DNA of 64,000 nucleotides from Lyngbya sp. HA4199-MV5 (GTDB taxonomy: Bacteria > Cyanobacteriota > Cyanobacteriia > Leptolyngbyales > Leptolyngbyaceae): NCBI GenBank assembly GCA_019359375.1, contig JAHHHL010000013.1, forward strand, positions 1-64,000, read 5' to 3'. The stretch's first letter is position 1, and every line of letters begins with the position of its first letter. The notes below the pieces were generated by a model. It was given only the letters and a program-made list of their open reading frames with translations. It was not told the origin of the DNA and did not search any database. A program made the position numbers and the translations under genes. This document shows, piece by piece, positions 47,424-55,217 of this stretch.

Positions 47424-48506
47424 ATGGCTTCTCATGGGTTCTTAGCTGAATGGGTGACGCGGTTAGCCGTTGGTGAATCTTTAACAGCAGAGGCATGGCA
47501 GCAGCTAGAAGCGCGAGAACTTCAGGAGCCGTTACGGGCGATCGCGTTTGGCATCACCGCAGAAAACGTTGAGGCAGTCTTGCGGGAGCGATCGCGCTTG
47601 CTGCAAACGGTTTATCACAGCCTTGAACCATTCTGCCAGCAACATTTTCAGGAAACCGATCGTGTACTGAAAACGCTCTGGTCTTTCTGGTTGCCGTTGG
47701 CGCTCTGGTTGGCACATCACCGTCAGCAGCACGATCGACCCTGGATACAAGGCATATTGGGTGGACAGGGCACGGGCAAAACTACGCTGGGTGCAATTCT
47801 GACGCAACTGCTGGATGCCCTGGGCTACAAAACGCTTAGTTTATCCCTGGATGATCTGTACAAGACCTACGCCGATCGCCGTGTTCTCCAGATCCAAGAC
47901 CCGCGACTCCTCTGGCGAGGACCACCGGGAACGCATGATGTAGCGCTAGGCATCCAAGCCCTCGGTTCACTTCGACACCCAACGACTGATTGCCCGATCG
48001 CCATTCCTCGCTTCGACAAATCGCTTCACAATGGCGTGGGCGATCGCGTGGAGCCAGAACTGGTTACCAGTATTGACATCGTGCTGTTTGAAGGCTGGTT
48101 TGTGGGCGTGCGTCCAGTTGATCCAGCCGTTTTTGAAACCCCGCTCGCGCCCCTTTTTACAGAGGACGATCGCGTCTTTGCCCGCGACATGAATGCCAAA
48201 CTGCACGACTACTTACCTCTGTGGGAACGGCTTGATAGCTTGATGGTGCTGCATCCCATCGATTATCGCCTCAGCCAGCAGTGGCGCAAACAGGCAGAGC
48301 AGCAGATGCAAGCCAGCGGCAAACCGGGCATGAGCGATGCCGAGATTGATACCTTTGTCGAGTACTTCTGGAAAGCATTACACCCTGAACTGGTGATCAA
48401 TCCATTGATAAAAACGCCAGGTCAAGCAGCGCTAGTGGTTGAAATTCAGCCAGACCACTCAGTTGGTGCTGTGTATCGAGGGGGCGATCGTCCCTCGACT
48501 GTGTAA
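47424..48506 (+). CDS. glyK: D-glycerate 3-kinase
   Basis: This is the plant/cyanobacterial-type glycerate kinase, which closes the photorespiratory cycle by phosphorylating glycerate. Seen: P-loop GILGGQGTGKTTLGAI, SLDDLYKTYADR, DPRLLWRGPPGTHDV, PRFDKSLHNGVGDR, VLFEGWFVGVRP and the LPLWERLDSL segment. ATG 47424 (a TTG lies 6 bp earlier). With the glycine cleavage genes in the same window, this fits photorespiration, though the two loci are not in one operon. Confidence 0.92.
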   Translation: MASHGFLAEWVTRLAVGESLTAEAWQQLEARELQEPLRAIAFGITAENVEAVLRERSRLLQTVYHSLEPFCQQHFQETDRVLKTLWSFWLPLALWLAHHRQQHDRPWIQGILGGQGTGKTTLGAILTQLLDALGYKTLSLSLDDLYKTYADRRVLQIQDPRLLWRGPPGTHDVALGIQALGSLRHPTTDCPIAIPRFDKSLHNGVGDRVEPELVTSIDIVLFEGWFVGVRPVDPAVFETPLAPLFTEDDRVFARDMNAKLHDYLPLWERLDSLMVLHPIDYRLSQQWRKQAEQQMQASGKPGMSDAEIDTFVEYFWKALHPELVINPLIKTPGQAALVVEIQPDHSVGAVYRGGDRPSTV

Positions 48507-48598
48507 TCAATATGCAAATCTACACGCCTGATGGAGTTTGTAACTCACACCGATCTATACCAATTCTCTAAATTTCGATGACCAATCCTCGTAGTAGC

Positions 48599-49069
48599 TT
48601 ACGGACGTAAAGCCTCTCTAGACGTGCTTCTAATGTCATGCCGTCGGGCTGCTAGCTCAGTGACGATCGCTACAAATTCATCCACATCCGTCGGTTTTAC
48701 AAGTGCGCGCTGAAATCCTGCCGCCAGTATCTTTAGGCGCGTCTGCTCATCTGCAAAACCTGTAATCGCCATAGCTGGAATCTGTGCCTTCGCGTCTGCT
48801 GCTAATGCCCTCACCTGACGAAGTAGCTTGTAGCCGTCAACATCTGGAAGCCCAATATCACTAATGAGTAGGTCAAACGACTCTCTTTCCATCTCTATCA
48901 GCGCCGCCTGAGCCGAAGCCACTTCGCTTACCATTGCCCCTTGCTCGGTGAGGACAAAGTTATACAGCACTCTTGTATCGGGATCATCCTCAACGGTCAG
49001 CACTCGTAGACCGTTGAGAACTGGAAAATCAACAGATGCCTCGTATGCTCCACAGTTAGCCGAGTTCAT
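48599..49069 (-). CDS. Response regulator receiver-domain protein
   Basis: 156 residues with one REC domain: acidic pocket VEDDPDTR, the phosphorylated aspartate in LLISDIGLPDVDG, and lysine in LVKPTD. The tail (30 residues, basic) has no known output domain, so it may act by protein-protein contact. No kinase gene is adjacent. Confidence 0.9.
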   Translation of the reverse strand: MNSANCGAYEASVDFPVLNGLRVLTVEDDPDTRVLYNFVLTEQGAMVSEVASAQAALIEMERESFDLLISDIGLPDVDGYKLLRQVRALAADAKAQIPAMAITGFADEQTRLKILAAGFQRALVKPTDVDEFVAIVTELAARRHDIRSTSREALRP

Positions 49070-49125
49070 TTCAAATAGGAAACCTTTTGCGTTGTTGAAG
49101 ACTCTGCCGAATTTAGCCGCTCAAG

Positions 49126-49219
49126 CACATCCCAATTTTGTATCAAGAGTGTGAGCGTCTCGCTCGCGAGCGAGACGCTCGCACTCCGAAAAACCTTAAC
49201 CCTGCAAAATTGGGATGTA
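49126..49219. mobile_element. MITE-like element, family 2, copy A
   Basis: The ends CACATCCCAATTTTGTA and TGCAAAATTGGGATGTA are inverted repeats. The middle is a nearly perfect hairpin around CTCGCTCGCGAGCGAG. It is 94 bp. No clean flanking duplication was found for this copy. Copy B at 60422-60514 shares the ends and the centre. Confidence 0.8.
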
Positions 49220-49415
49220 CCCCGGCAGAATCGCTAACTGCAACTCGATGGATAAACCTGCTTCGGCTCTGGTTAAGACAGGTTTTTGGTGCCCAACGCT
49301 TAAATACTCCGCGCAACTCTATCTGAAGGAGCAGGTAGTTCTGAGCAAAAGAAATGACCATAACGGTATATAACAACGTTGCTCAAATTCCTTCTTTAAG
49401 AAACGCTCACCTCCA

Positions 49416-49790
49416 ATGAAGCCCGCTCAGAATTACACTATTCTAATTGTTGACGATATTGCCGACAATCTCCTTTTAATGCAACTTTTTTTGGAACCCG
49501 AAGGGTATCAAGTTGAAGTAGCCAGTAGTGGCAATACAGCGATCGCTAAAATTGAAGCGTCATTACCCGATCTTGTGCTGCTAGACGTGATGATGCCTGA
49601 CATGAACGGGCTTGAAGTGACGCAGCGTCTACGCGAGAACAGCAGCTTTTTATCGCTGCCGATCGTACTCATTACGGCTAATCAAGAAATTGATTTCGAG
49701 CAGGCGCGTGAGGTGGGAGCGAATGATTTAATCTGTAAGCCAGTCGATATGGATGAGCTTTTGAGCAGAATTAGCATTTGGTGTTACTAA
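49416..49790 (+). CDS. Response regulator receiver-domain protein (CheY-like)
   Basis: 124 residues: ILIVDDIADNLLLM, the aspartate in LVLLDVMMPDMNG, T in LITANQE and lysine in LICKPVDMDELL. A lone receiver domain without output module. It lies 346 bp past the divergent receiver gene at 48599-49069, with the MITE-like element between. Confidence 0.92.
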   Translation: MKPAQNYTILIVDDIADNLLLMQLFLEPEGYQVEVASSGNTAIAKIEASLPDLVLLDVMMPDMNGLEVTQRLRENSSFLSLPIVLITANQEIDFEQAREVGANDLICKPVDMDELLSRISIWCY

Positions 49791-49961
49791 CCTACTGAAA
49801 GTAAAGATAGCCCTTTCTGAGTCAGACTTCTGTACGGTGTTAAACAGTAGCTCCTGGTTGACTGACAAACCCTTTTGATAGGTTGGGTTAAACAACGTGA
49901 AACCCAACACTATCAGTGGTTGCGTTGGGGTTTATGCTTCAACCCGACCTACATTGATCAT

Positions 49962-50696
49962 CTAATTCCGCTGACTCACCTGGTTGTCAAAATCGTATAA
50001 CAAGGCAAATTCGCCTCGAACGACGGCATAGCACTCGCAGGCAAAATCCTCTAAACCTGGACGATCGACAATTTCAATGTGACCACGCGCGTAGCGAATT
50101 AGCTCAGCATGACTCAGGGCACCCGCTGCGATCGTTACACCCGATCGACGGACACCAATCATCTGGGCAATAAATTCTTGTGTGAGCGGAAAGGTGTCAG
50201 ACCCAATGCAATCAGCCACTAGCAGCAACCAACGGGCGAGTCGTTCTTCGGTGGTATGAAACCGACTGCAAACGCCTGTCTGTGCAACCTGGGTAAACAG
50301 TGCTGGAAAGTAGCGAAGCAGCTTTTGAAGGGCACCGCCGCGATCGAACTCGGTCTGGATGATCGACACCTTCACACGCCATCCTTCGCCAGCAACTTGC
50401 ACAAAGGCACGATGCGCTTTCGTCATGCCGCCCAGCAAGGCTAGTATACCGGCCATACCTTCCTGCCCAACCAAGCCAGCTTCCATCGTTGAGCCATCTT
50501 CTAGAGTGGCAACTAACGAGATGATGGCATTGCGCGGAAAGTAAACGTAGGTAATTGGATCGCCTGCTTCATAGACGGTCTGCTGTAGCGGAAGCGTTAC
50601 CAACTCTAAGTGAGGCTGAAGGCGCTCATAGTCAGCTTTGGGCAATGTCGCTAGCAGCCGATTTTCTGGCAAATAAACCGTTTGAACATCAGACAT
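49962..50696 (-). CDS. Crp/Fnr family transcriptional regulator
   Basis: An N-terminal cyclic-nucleotide-binding-type barrel (residues 25-130: HLELVTLPLQQTVYEAGDPI, EAGLVGQEGMAGILALLGG) lacks a clear phosphate-binding RxxxE cassette. A helical hinge and a Crp-type HTH (TEERLARWLLLVADCIGSDT, then FIAQMIGVRRSGVTIAAGAL) follow. It may sense something other than cAMP. 244 residues, typical length. The upstream gap is 620 bp and carries a structured element. Confidence 0.88.
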   Translation of the reverse strand: MSDVQTVYLPENRLLATLPKADYERLQPHLELVTLPLQQTVYEAGDPITYVYFPRNAIISLVATLEDGSTMEAGLVGQEGMAGILALLGGMTKAHRAFVQVAGEGWRVKVSIIQTEFDRGGALQKLLRYFPALFTQVAQTGVCSRFHTTEERLARWLLLVADCIGSDTFPLTQEFIAQMIGVRRSGVTIAAGALSHAELIRYARGHIEIVDRPGLEDFACECYAVVRGEFALLYDFDNQVSQRN

Positions 50697-51017
50697 ACGA
50701 ACTAAGCCCCTGAAACGTCAGCAAGAGAAAAGACACTGACGTGACAAGGAAAAGAGTGTTAAACCAAGCCCTGATGTCAAAAAATGCGTTTTCTAGCCAG
50801 AAGGTGTCTGGCTCCCTACCCTCACAGTAGAACAAATACAAATTTATGCCCTAAAAAAAGCTAATCTGTACAGGTTTAAACATAGAAAGTTACATGGTTG
50901 AAAGCGGCATGGAGCGACATGCGCCTAAAGGCTGTACCAGAAGCGTACTGAGCGCTTTGTCCTCAATCAAGATAACTAAATAGATTTGTACTTCTGGCGC
51001 ATAGCACTGAACGAAAA

Positions 51018-51110
51018 AGCCCCAAAAGCTACACACTAGGGGCTGACATCAATTACAACTACACATGCCTCTTAGAAAGGGTTCCAGCCCCTAGCCTGGT
51101 ATTCTGGGGC
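51018..51110. promoter_or_regulatory. Structured intergenic element with mutually exclusive stems
   Basis: AGCCCC (51018), CTAGGGGCTG (51036), CAGCCCCTAG (51085) and CTGGGGC (51104) can pair in more than one way, like a switch. On the minus strand AGCCCC...GGGGCT is followed by TTTTTC (intrinsic-terminator-like). The rest of the gap (50697-51316) holds no gene that I can see. Confidence 0.5.
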
Positions 51111-51316
51111 GGGCGAGACAAGGCTGATACCGCAAGATTTTGGAGCTAATTGATGACGCGCCCTAGCTACAGATGCGATCGAGCACTTCTACTAAAGGGT
51201 ATGCCTAAAGGTAGAAATTCTTGCCAGGTCTCTATCAATGTTTAAAGGTGTACCGACTAACCTCGTGACAATTTGTTTAAATGCTTATTTAAGACCATTT
51301 ATTTGAGTTCAATCGT

Positions 51317-51499
51317 GTGTTCTATTCCGTTTATCTCACTAATGGTTTTGTTGAACTTCACCAGTTAGACCAGGAATTTGTGGCAACCACTCAAAAAGGT
51401 CGCCTGATTTCAACTCAAAAGAGTTACCAGAGTGCCTGGGAGTTTGCGATCGCTTTAGCCAAAGAAAAGCAGTTGCCATTGGTCGATCGCACAACGTAG
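51317..51499 (+). CDS. Small hypothetical protein
   Basis: 60 residues from GTG 51317: FYSVYLTNGFVELHQLDQEF, then VATTQKGRLISTQKSYQSAW and EFAIALAKEKQLPLVDRT. The composition is protein-like, with an N-terminal strand pair and a C-terminal helix, but no family is recognised. It ends 98 bp before the NarL-type regulator gene. The start and the gene itself are tentative. Confidence 0.5.
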   Translation: MFYSVYLTNGFVELHQLDQEFVATTQKGRLISTQKSYQSAWEFAIALAKEKQLPLVDRTT

Positions 51500-51597
51500 C
51501 CGTCAACAGTAGCAGAACCAGAGCATTTTGACCAACGCGTTTTAGCCTCCCTGGGGCGATCGTTTTTGTCAGTAAAGCAAACAGGAGGCATAAGGTC

Positions 51598-52305
51598 ATG
51601 CATAAAATTCGTATCGCCCTCATTGAAGATCATGACTTGACTCGCCTTGGTCTACGTCTGATTTTTCAGCAGTATCCTGAGATTGAGATTGTTGGCGAAG
51701 CCGCCGACGGTGTAGTTGGTGCAACGCTTTTAAAGACGATGAACCCTGATGTTACCGTGCTGGATCTGGGTCTTCCAGGCATGAGTGGTATCGAAGTGAT
51801 CAACCACTACAAGCGATCTTGCGATGCGGCGACAACTCAAACTAAATTCATGGTCTTGACTCTACAAGAAGAGGCACAAACGGTTTTAGCCGCAATTGCA
51901 GCCGGAGCAGACTCTTACTGCTTGAAAAACTTGCCGGGTGAGCAGCTTGTGGAAGCGCTTCAAAGTACTTATGAGGGAGACAACTGGCTTGATCCCACCA
52001 TTACCCGCTTGATCTTAGACCAGCAGCGATCGGCGGCGATCAGCGCTGCTTCTAAAGCAGGTCAGGTGAACATTACAGCCGATGAAACCCAACAGGCAAT
52101 CTTAGCCTCCTATCCATTGACGCGGCGGGAGTTGGAGATTCTAACCATGATTGTGGAAGGGTCTAGCAATGCCCGTATTGCTGAAACGTGTTACATCACG
52201 ATCGGCACCGTCAAAACGCATGTTCGGAATATTCTTAATAAGCTGAGTGTGGACGATCGCACCCAGGCAGCCGTGCGCGCTTTACGCTCTGGGCTAGTCG
52301 CTTAA
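51598..52305 (+). CDS. NarL/FixJ-type response regulator
   Basis: A REC domain (IALIEDHDLTRLGLRLIF, aspartate in VTVLDLGLPGMSG, T in MVLTLQEE) is joined to a LuxR HTH (LTRRELEILTMIVEGSSNAR, TIGTVKTHVRNILNKL, VDDRTQAAVRAL). A strong AGGAGG ribosome site lies 9 bp before ATG. The cognate kinase is not in the window. 235 residues, slightly long, with a 20-residue linker insert. Confidence 0.95.
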   Translation: MHKIRIALIEDHDLTRLGLRLIFQQYPEIEIVGEAADGVVGATLLKTMNPDVTVLDLGLPGMSGIEVINHYKRSCDAATTQTKFMVLTLQEEAQTVLAAIAAGADSYCLKNLPGEQLVEALQSTYEGDNWLDPTITRLILDQQRSAAISAASKAGQVNITADETQQAILASYPLTRRELEILTMIVEGSSNARIAETCYITIGTVKTHVRNILNKLSVDDRTQAAVRALRSGLVA

Positions 52306-52357
52306 ATGAGTCGGCATCTTCTCTAACCGGGTAGTGTTTCAAACGTCTGGTTGGCGG

Positions 52358-52391
52358 TCTGTAGGGACGTTACATGTAACGTCCCTACAGA
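52358..52391. repeat. Perfect 34-bp palindrome (GTAGGGACGTT family)
   Basis: The arms TCTGTAGGGACGTTACA are perfectly paired with no loop. It lies 53 bp after the NarL-type gene and may end transcripts from both sides, though no U-tract is present. Confidence 0.9.
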
Positions 52392-52442
52392 GATCGTGAA
52401 CAACATTTCTAGAACATCAGCTCCAGTCGAAGCAGCTAACCA

Positions 52443-53228
52443 TTACGCCAGCGACTTGCCTGTTTTGCTCAGCAGTTTGCCAAACTTCTGAATGGGACCT
52501 TTGAGACCGCGATGTGCCTCAGAGGCGGCTTCAGTGGTTTGTTCACCAATTTTGGTTAGGGCTTCAGCAATGTCAGAGGCATCCGCGTTTTTACGCTTCA
52601 GCAGTTGCTTCAATTCCTTCAACCCATTGGAGATTTCTTTCAAACTCTCGTTGTCGGACTTGTGCAGAAGACCGTACCAGTGGTCGATCGCACCCACAGC
52701 CGTATCGGTATCAACCTTGGTCAGATCGCCTTCCAGCGTTTCGCTCAACGACTCGATTTGTTCAGCGGCTTCTCTGTCTTCGGCTTTACCGAGCGCCTGC
52801 CCTGCTTTAGACAACTGCTTCCCCAACTTCTGGAGAGAGGTTTTTACACCTTTGTCCGCATCAGACGCAAGATCGCTGGTTTGATCGCCAATGTGAGTAA
52901 GCACTTCGCCAATATCATGTCCTGTCGCTTTGCCACCTTTCAGGAGTTGCTTGAGTTCCTTCAATCCACTCGCAAGTTCCTTAAGCTCTGGCTCTTTGGC
53001 TTTTTGCAACACGCCATGCCACTCGTCGATCGCACCCAGCGCTGCATCCGTGTCGATCGAGGTCAAATCGCCGCTTAATGTCTCCAGTAAAGCGTCTAAT
53101 GCCTGCGTATCATCACTTGCATCACGATCGGTCGCAACGGCTTTTGACGAAGCGTCGCTTTGATTGTGTTTCTGGTTGTCTTCCTGGGAAGCACTCTGCT
53201 TGCTCTTGGGATCTTGCTTGGTAGCCAT
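52443..53228 (-). CDS. Hypothetical protein with two tandem homologous domains
   Basis: 261 residues. After a Q/S/K-rich N-terminus (1-40) there are two copies of a domain of about 95 residues: LETLSGDLTSIDTDAALGAI, then ELASGLKELKQLLKGG, then DIGEVLTHIGDQTSDLASDA; and SETLEGDLTKVDTDTAVGAI, then EISNGLKELKQLLKRKN, then DIAEALTKIGEQTTEAASEA. Both halves end in a G(L/V)K-QK(F/L)GK-LSK-G region. It is all-helical and charged; the domain is not known to me. ATG 53228 is chosen. Confidence 0.75.
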   Translation of the reverse strand: MATKQDPKSKQSASQEDNQKHNQSDASSKAVATDRDASDDTQALDALLETLSGDLTSIDTDAALGAIDEWHGVLQKAKEPELKELASGLKELKQLLKGGKATGHDIGEVLTHIGDQTSDLASDADKGVKTSLQKLGKQLSKAGQALGKAEDREAAEQIESLSETLEGDLTKVDTDTAVGAIDHWYGLLHKSDNESLKEISNGLKELKQLLKRKNADASDIAEALTKIGEQTTEAASEAHRGLKGPIQKFGKLLSKTGKSLA

Positions 53229-53502
53229 AGGATTGTGTGACAAAAAATGAAGTACAGGCATCAGCCTACAAAGCAAATGACATCGATCCCTCCTACTAAA
53301 GAGCCAACATCAGAGCCAGTTGTCGTTGACTAGATGACTCGATCGAAAGAGGTTGCATTTCGCTCTTTCATCTGTTGGTGCTTGCTACCATCCTTGAACC
53401 TTCGTTCGCATCTGTCCGCTCTGCTGAACACCTCTGTCGCACTATAGATTCATCGATCTGCGAGAGTCATTACAGTGGCGATATTGCAATGTAGGAAACG
53501 CA

Positions 53503-54243
53503 ATGTCGGAAGAACCACGTTTGGATGAACAGGTCATTTCGCAGGTAGCGCAAGTGGGCTTGTCTAGCCAGGTAGAGGAAGCAGAAGACCTCAACGTTGG
53601 TGTGCAAACAGACGTATTGAAAGCTGCTCAGGGCAAAGCCGATTCCATATCGATGAGTGGTCAGGGCGTTGTTGTGCAAGATGTGCGGGTACAAGATATA
53701 GCGGTACAGACCGATCGCCTTTCCTTTAACCCATTGAGCCTTTTGCTAGGGCAGTTAAAACTGGATCATCCCCTCGATGCAACGGCTCAGATCACGCTGA
53801 CAGAAGCCGATTTGAATCGAGCCATGCAAGCAGAGACCGTTACCAGTAAGCTACCAGCTTTAGAAATCAATGTTGAAGGAGAACCTGTCACGGTGGAGTT
53901 GGTGCATCCGATCGCCGTCAAACTACCAGCAGACGGCAAGATTGCGCTCAAGGGTGCTGCCCTTTTGCATGAACGGAAGCGTGTTCGCCAGCTTGAGTTT
54001 GCGGTGGTGTTGCTTCCCCGTAGTGCTGAGCAACCCGTACTATTAGAATCGTTTGTCTGTGAGCCAGGAGAAGCGCTTTCGATCGAATTCATCATCGCGC
54101 TTATGCAAACCTTCCAAAAAATATTGCAATTACCGTATGTCGAAATTGAAGGCATGGCAGTTCGTATCAAGCAGTTAAGCATCCAGTCCGGCAAACTGTT
54201 GATAGAAACTGAGGCTCACATTCCCCACATACCTTCACTATAA
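53503..54243 (+). CDS. DUF2993 (LmeA-type) lipid-binding protein
   Basis: 246 residues: an amphipathic N-terminal region, then DVRVQDIAVQTDRLSFNPLS and LLGQLKLDHPLDATAQITLT, DLNRAMQAETV, and a C-terminal LPYVEIEGMAVRIKQLSIQS GKL pattern. DUF2993 proteins are membrane-associated, bind phospholipids and are widespread in cyanobacteria. No signal peptide is seen. Role unknown. Confidence 0.82.
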   Translation: MSEEPRLDEQVISQVAQVGLSSQVEEAEDLNVGVQTDVLKAAQGKADSISMSGQGVVVQDVRVQDIAVQTDRLSFNPLSLLLGQLKLDHPLDATAQITLTEADLNRAMQAETVTSKLPALEINVEGEPVTVELVHPIAVKLPADGKIALKGAALLHERKRVRQLEFAVVLLPRSAEQPVLLESFVCEPGEALSIEFIIALMQTFQKILQLPYVEIEGMAVRIKQLSIQSGKLLIETEAHIPHIPSL

Positions 54244-54383
54244 ACTCCACCGCTTCAGCGTTTGCCTGAGCAGGAGAGGCTAACTCGCTTCACCCGAATC
54301 AAGGACAGTATCGGCTTTGCCTTCTTTCTCCGGTCTTATCTAATCCACGATCCTACGTTTTTTGGCTACTTCAGTGGATTGCT

Positions 54384-54824
54384 TTAGCCCGCCTCAAACC
54401 GATTTTTGTCAACGTCCTCGTTCTCTGTGTGAAACCCTAATTCCAGGAGAGCTTTGCGAATTTTGGCTTTTGAGGGGCGGCTTTTGGGAGGGGTCAAGCC
54501 CATCTCTCTGGCGTTCTCAAGCAGTTCTCGAATTAAGACATCCAGGGACGTATCATCCGTATCGTCTGGGACGGTTTCGATTCTTCCCTCATAGGCCAGT
54601 GTATAGAGTTCCAGGTGATGCTTTCCCACTACTTTAGACAGCTTTCTCAAGGTTTCGGGGGTAGGGCAGGTGCCCTTAAAGCACGCCCCTCGAAGTCTTG
54701 GCTGAGGAATACCAGACAATTCAGCCAGACGGTTCATGCTTGTCTCCTGCTCTTCTAAGTAGTGCAGGATAAATTGTCCCAAGGGAGAGCAGTCTTCAGC
54801 TTTTATTTGCAACCTTGCTGGCAT
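54384..54824 (-). CDS. HTH (XRE-like) protein
   Basis: 146 residues. Residues 12-68 (LGQFILHYLEEQETSMNRLA, ELSGIPQPRLRGACFKG, TPETLRKLSKVVG) read as an XRE/Cro helix-turn-helix domain with an insertion, followed by a helical acidic part and a basic KSRPSKAKIRKALLELGF segment. It could be an antitoxin or a phage-type regulator; no partner is adjacent. Confidence 0.72.
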   Translation of the reverse strand: MPARLQIKAEDCSPLGQFILHYLEEQETSMNRLAELSGIPQPRLRGACFKGTCPTPETLRKLSKVVGKHHLELYTLAYEGRIETVPDDTDDTSLDVLIRELLENAREMGLTPPKSRPSKAKIRKALLELGFHTENEDVDKNRFEAG

Positions 54825-55039
54825 TGGCTTGTGGTCAAGAAACGACTGGTGGCATTGCTAAAAGGAATTTTACGAATGGAGTAAGTGGTGATCGTTTGAG
54901 CCTGGTCTGGTATCAGTTTCAACGGTAGCGATGATCCTATCGCATTCTTCAACTGTGAAAGCGATTGAAGGAGGGGGGGTTGGCGATCGAATTGTAACCT
55001 GAAGCAGTTCCAAGAGTGTTTTTGGGGCTTGTGCCTTAA

Positions 55040-55111
55040 AGCCGATGGGGGGATTTGAACCCCCGACCGCTCGATTACGAATCGAGTGCTCTACCACTGA
55101 GCCACATCGGC
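55040..55111 (-). tRNA. tRNA-Thr (CGT anticodon)
   Basis: The cloverleaf is seen: acceptor GCCGATG/CATCGGC, D loop GCTCAGTGGTAGAGC, anticodon stem CTCGA-TTCGTAA-TCGAG with anticodon CGT, and T arm GGGGGTTCAAATCCCCC. CCA is not encoded. The discriminator is U. Confidence 0.96.
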
Positions 55112-55163
55112 ATGACGACTAATAAGTATAGCAGGCTTGGCGGTTTCACAGAGTAGAGAATGA

Positions 55164-55217
55164 GCAGCCTAACTTTCATAAGCAGCCTAACTTTCATAAG
55201 CAGCCTAACTTTCATAA
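55164..55217. repeat. Three 18-bp repeats spanning the gcvP stop codon
   Basis: GCAGCCTAACTTTCATAA occurs three times in a row. On the gene strand each unit reads TATGAAAGTTAG, the last codons (Y-E-S-stop) of gcvP. Confidence 0.9.

Noticed and set aside
49143-49376. 77-residue minus-strand frame near the MITE-like element
   Set aside because: It runs through the hairpin of the element; no family pattern.
51018-51320. tmRNA, 6S RNA or a known riboswitch
   Set aside because: No tRNA-like ends, no tag frame and no motif of a riboswitch class that I know; kept only as a structured element.
54870-55097. 75-residue minus-strand frame after the HTH gene
   Set aside because: Its first residues are the tRNA-Thr gene read as protein; the remainder has no support.
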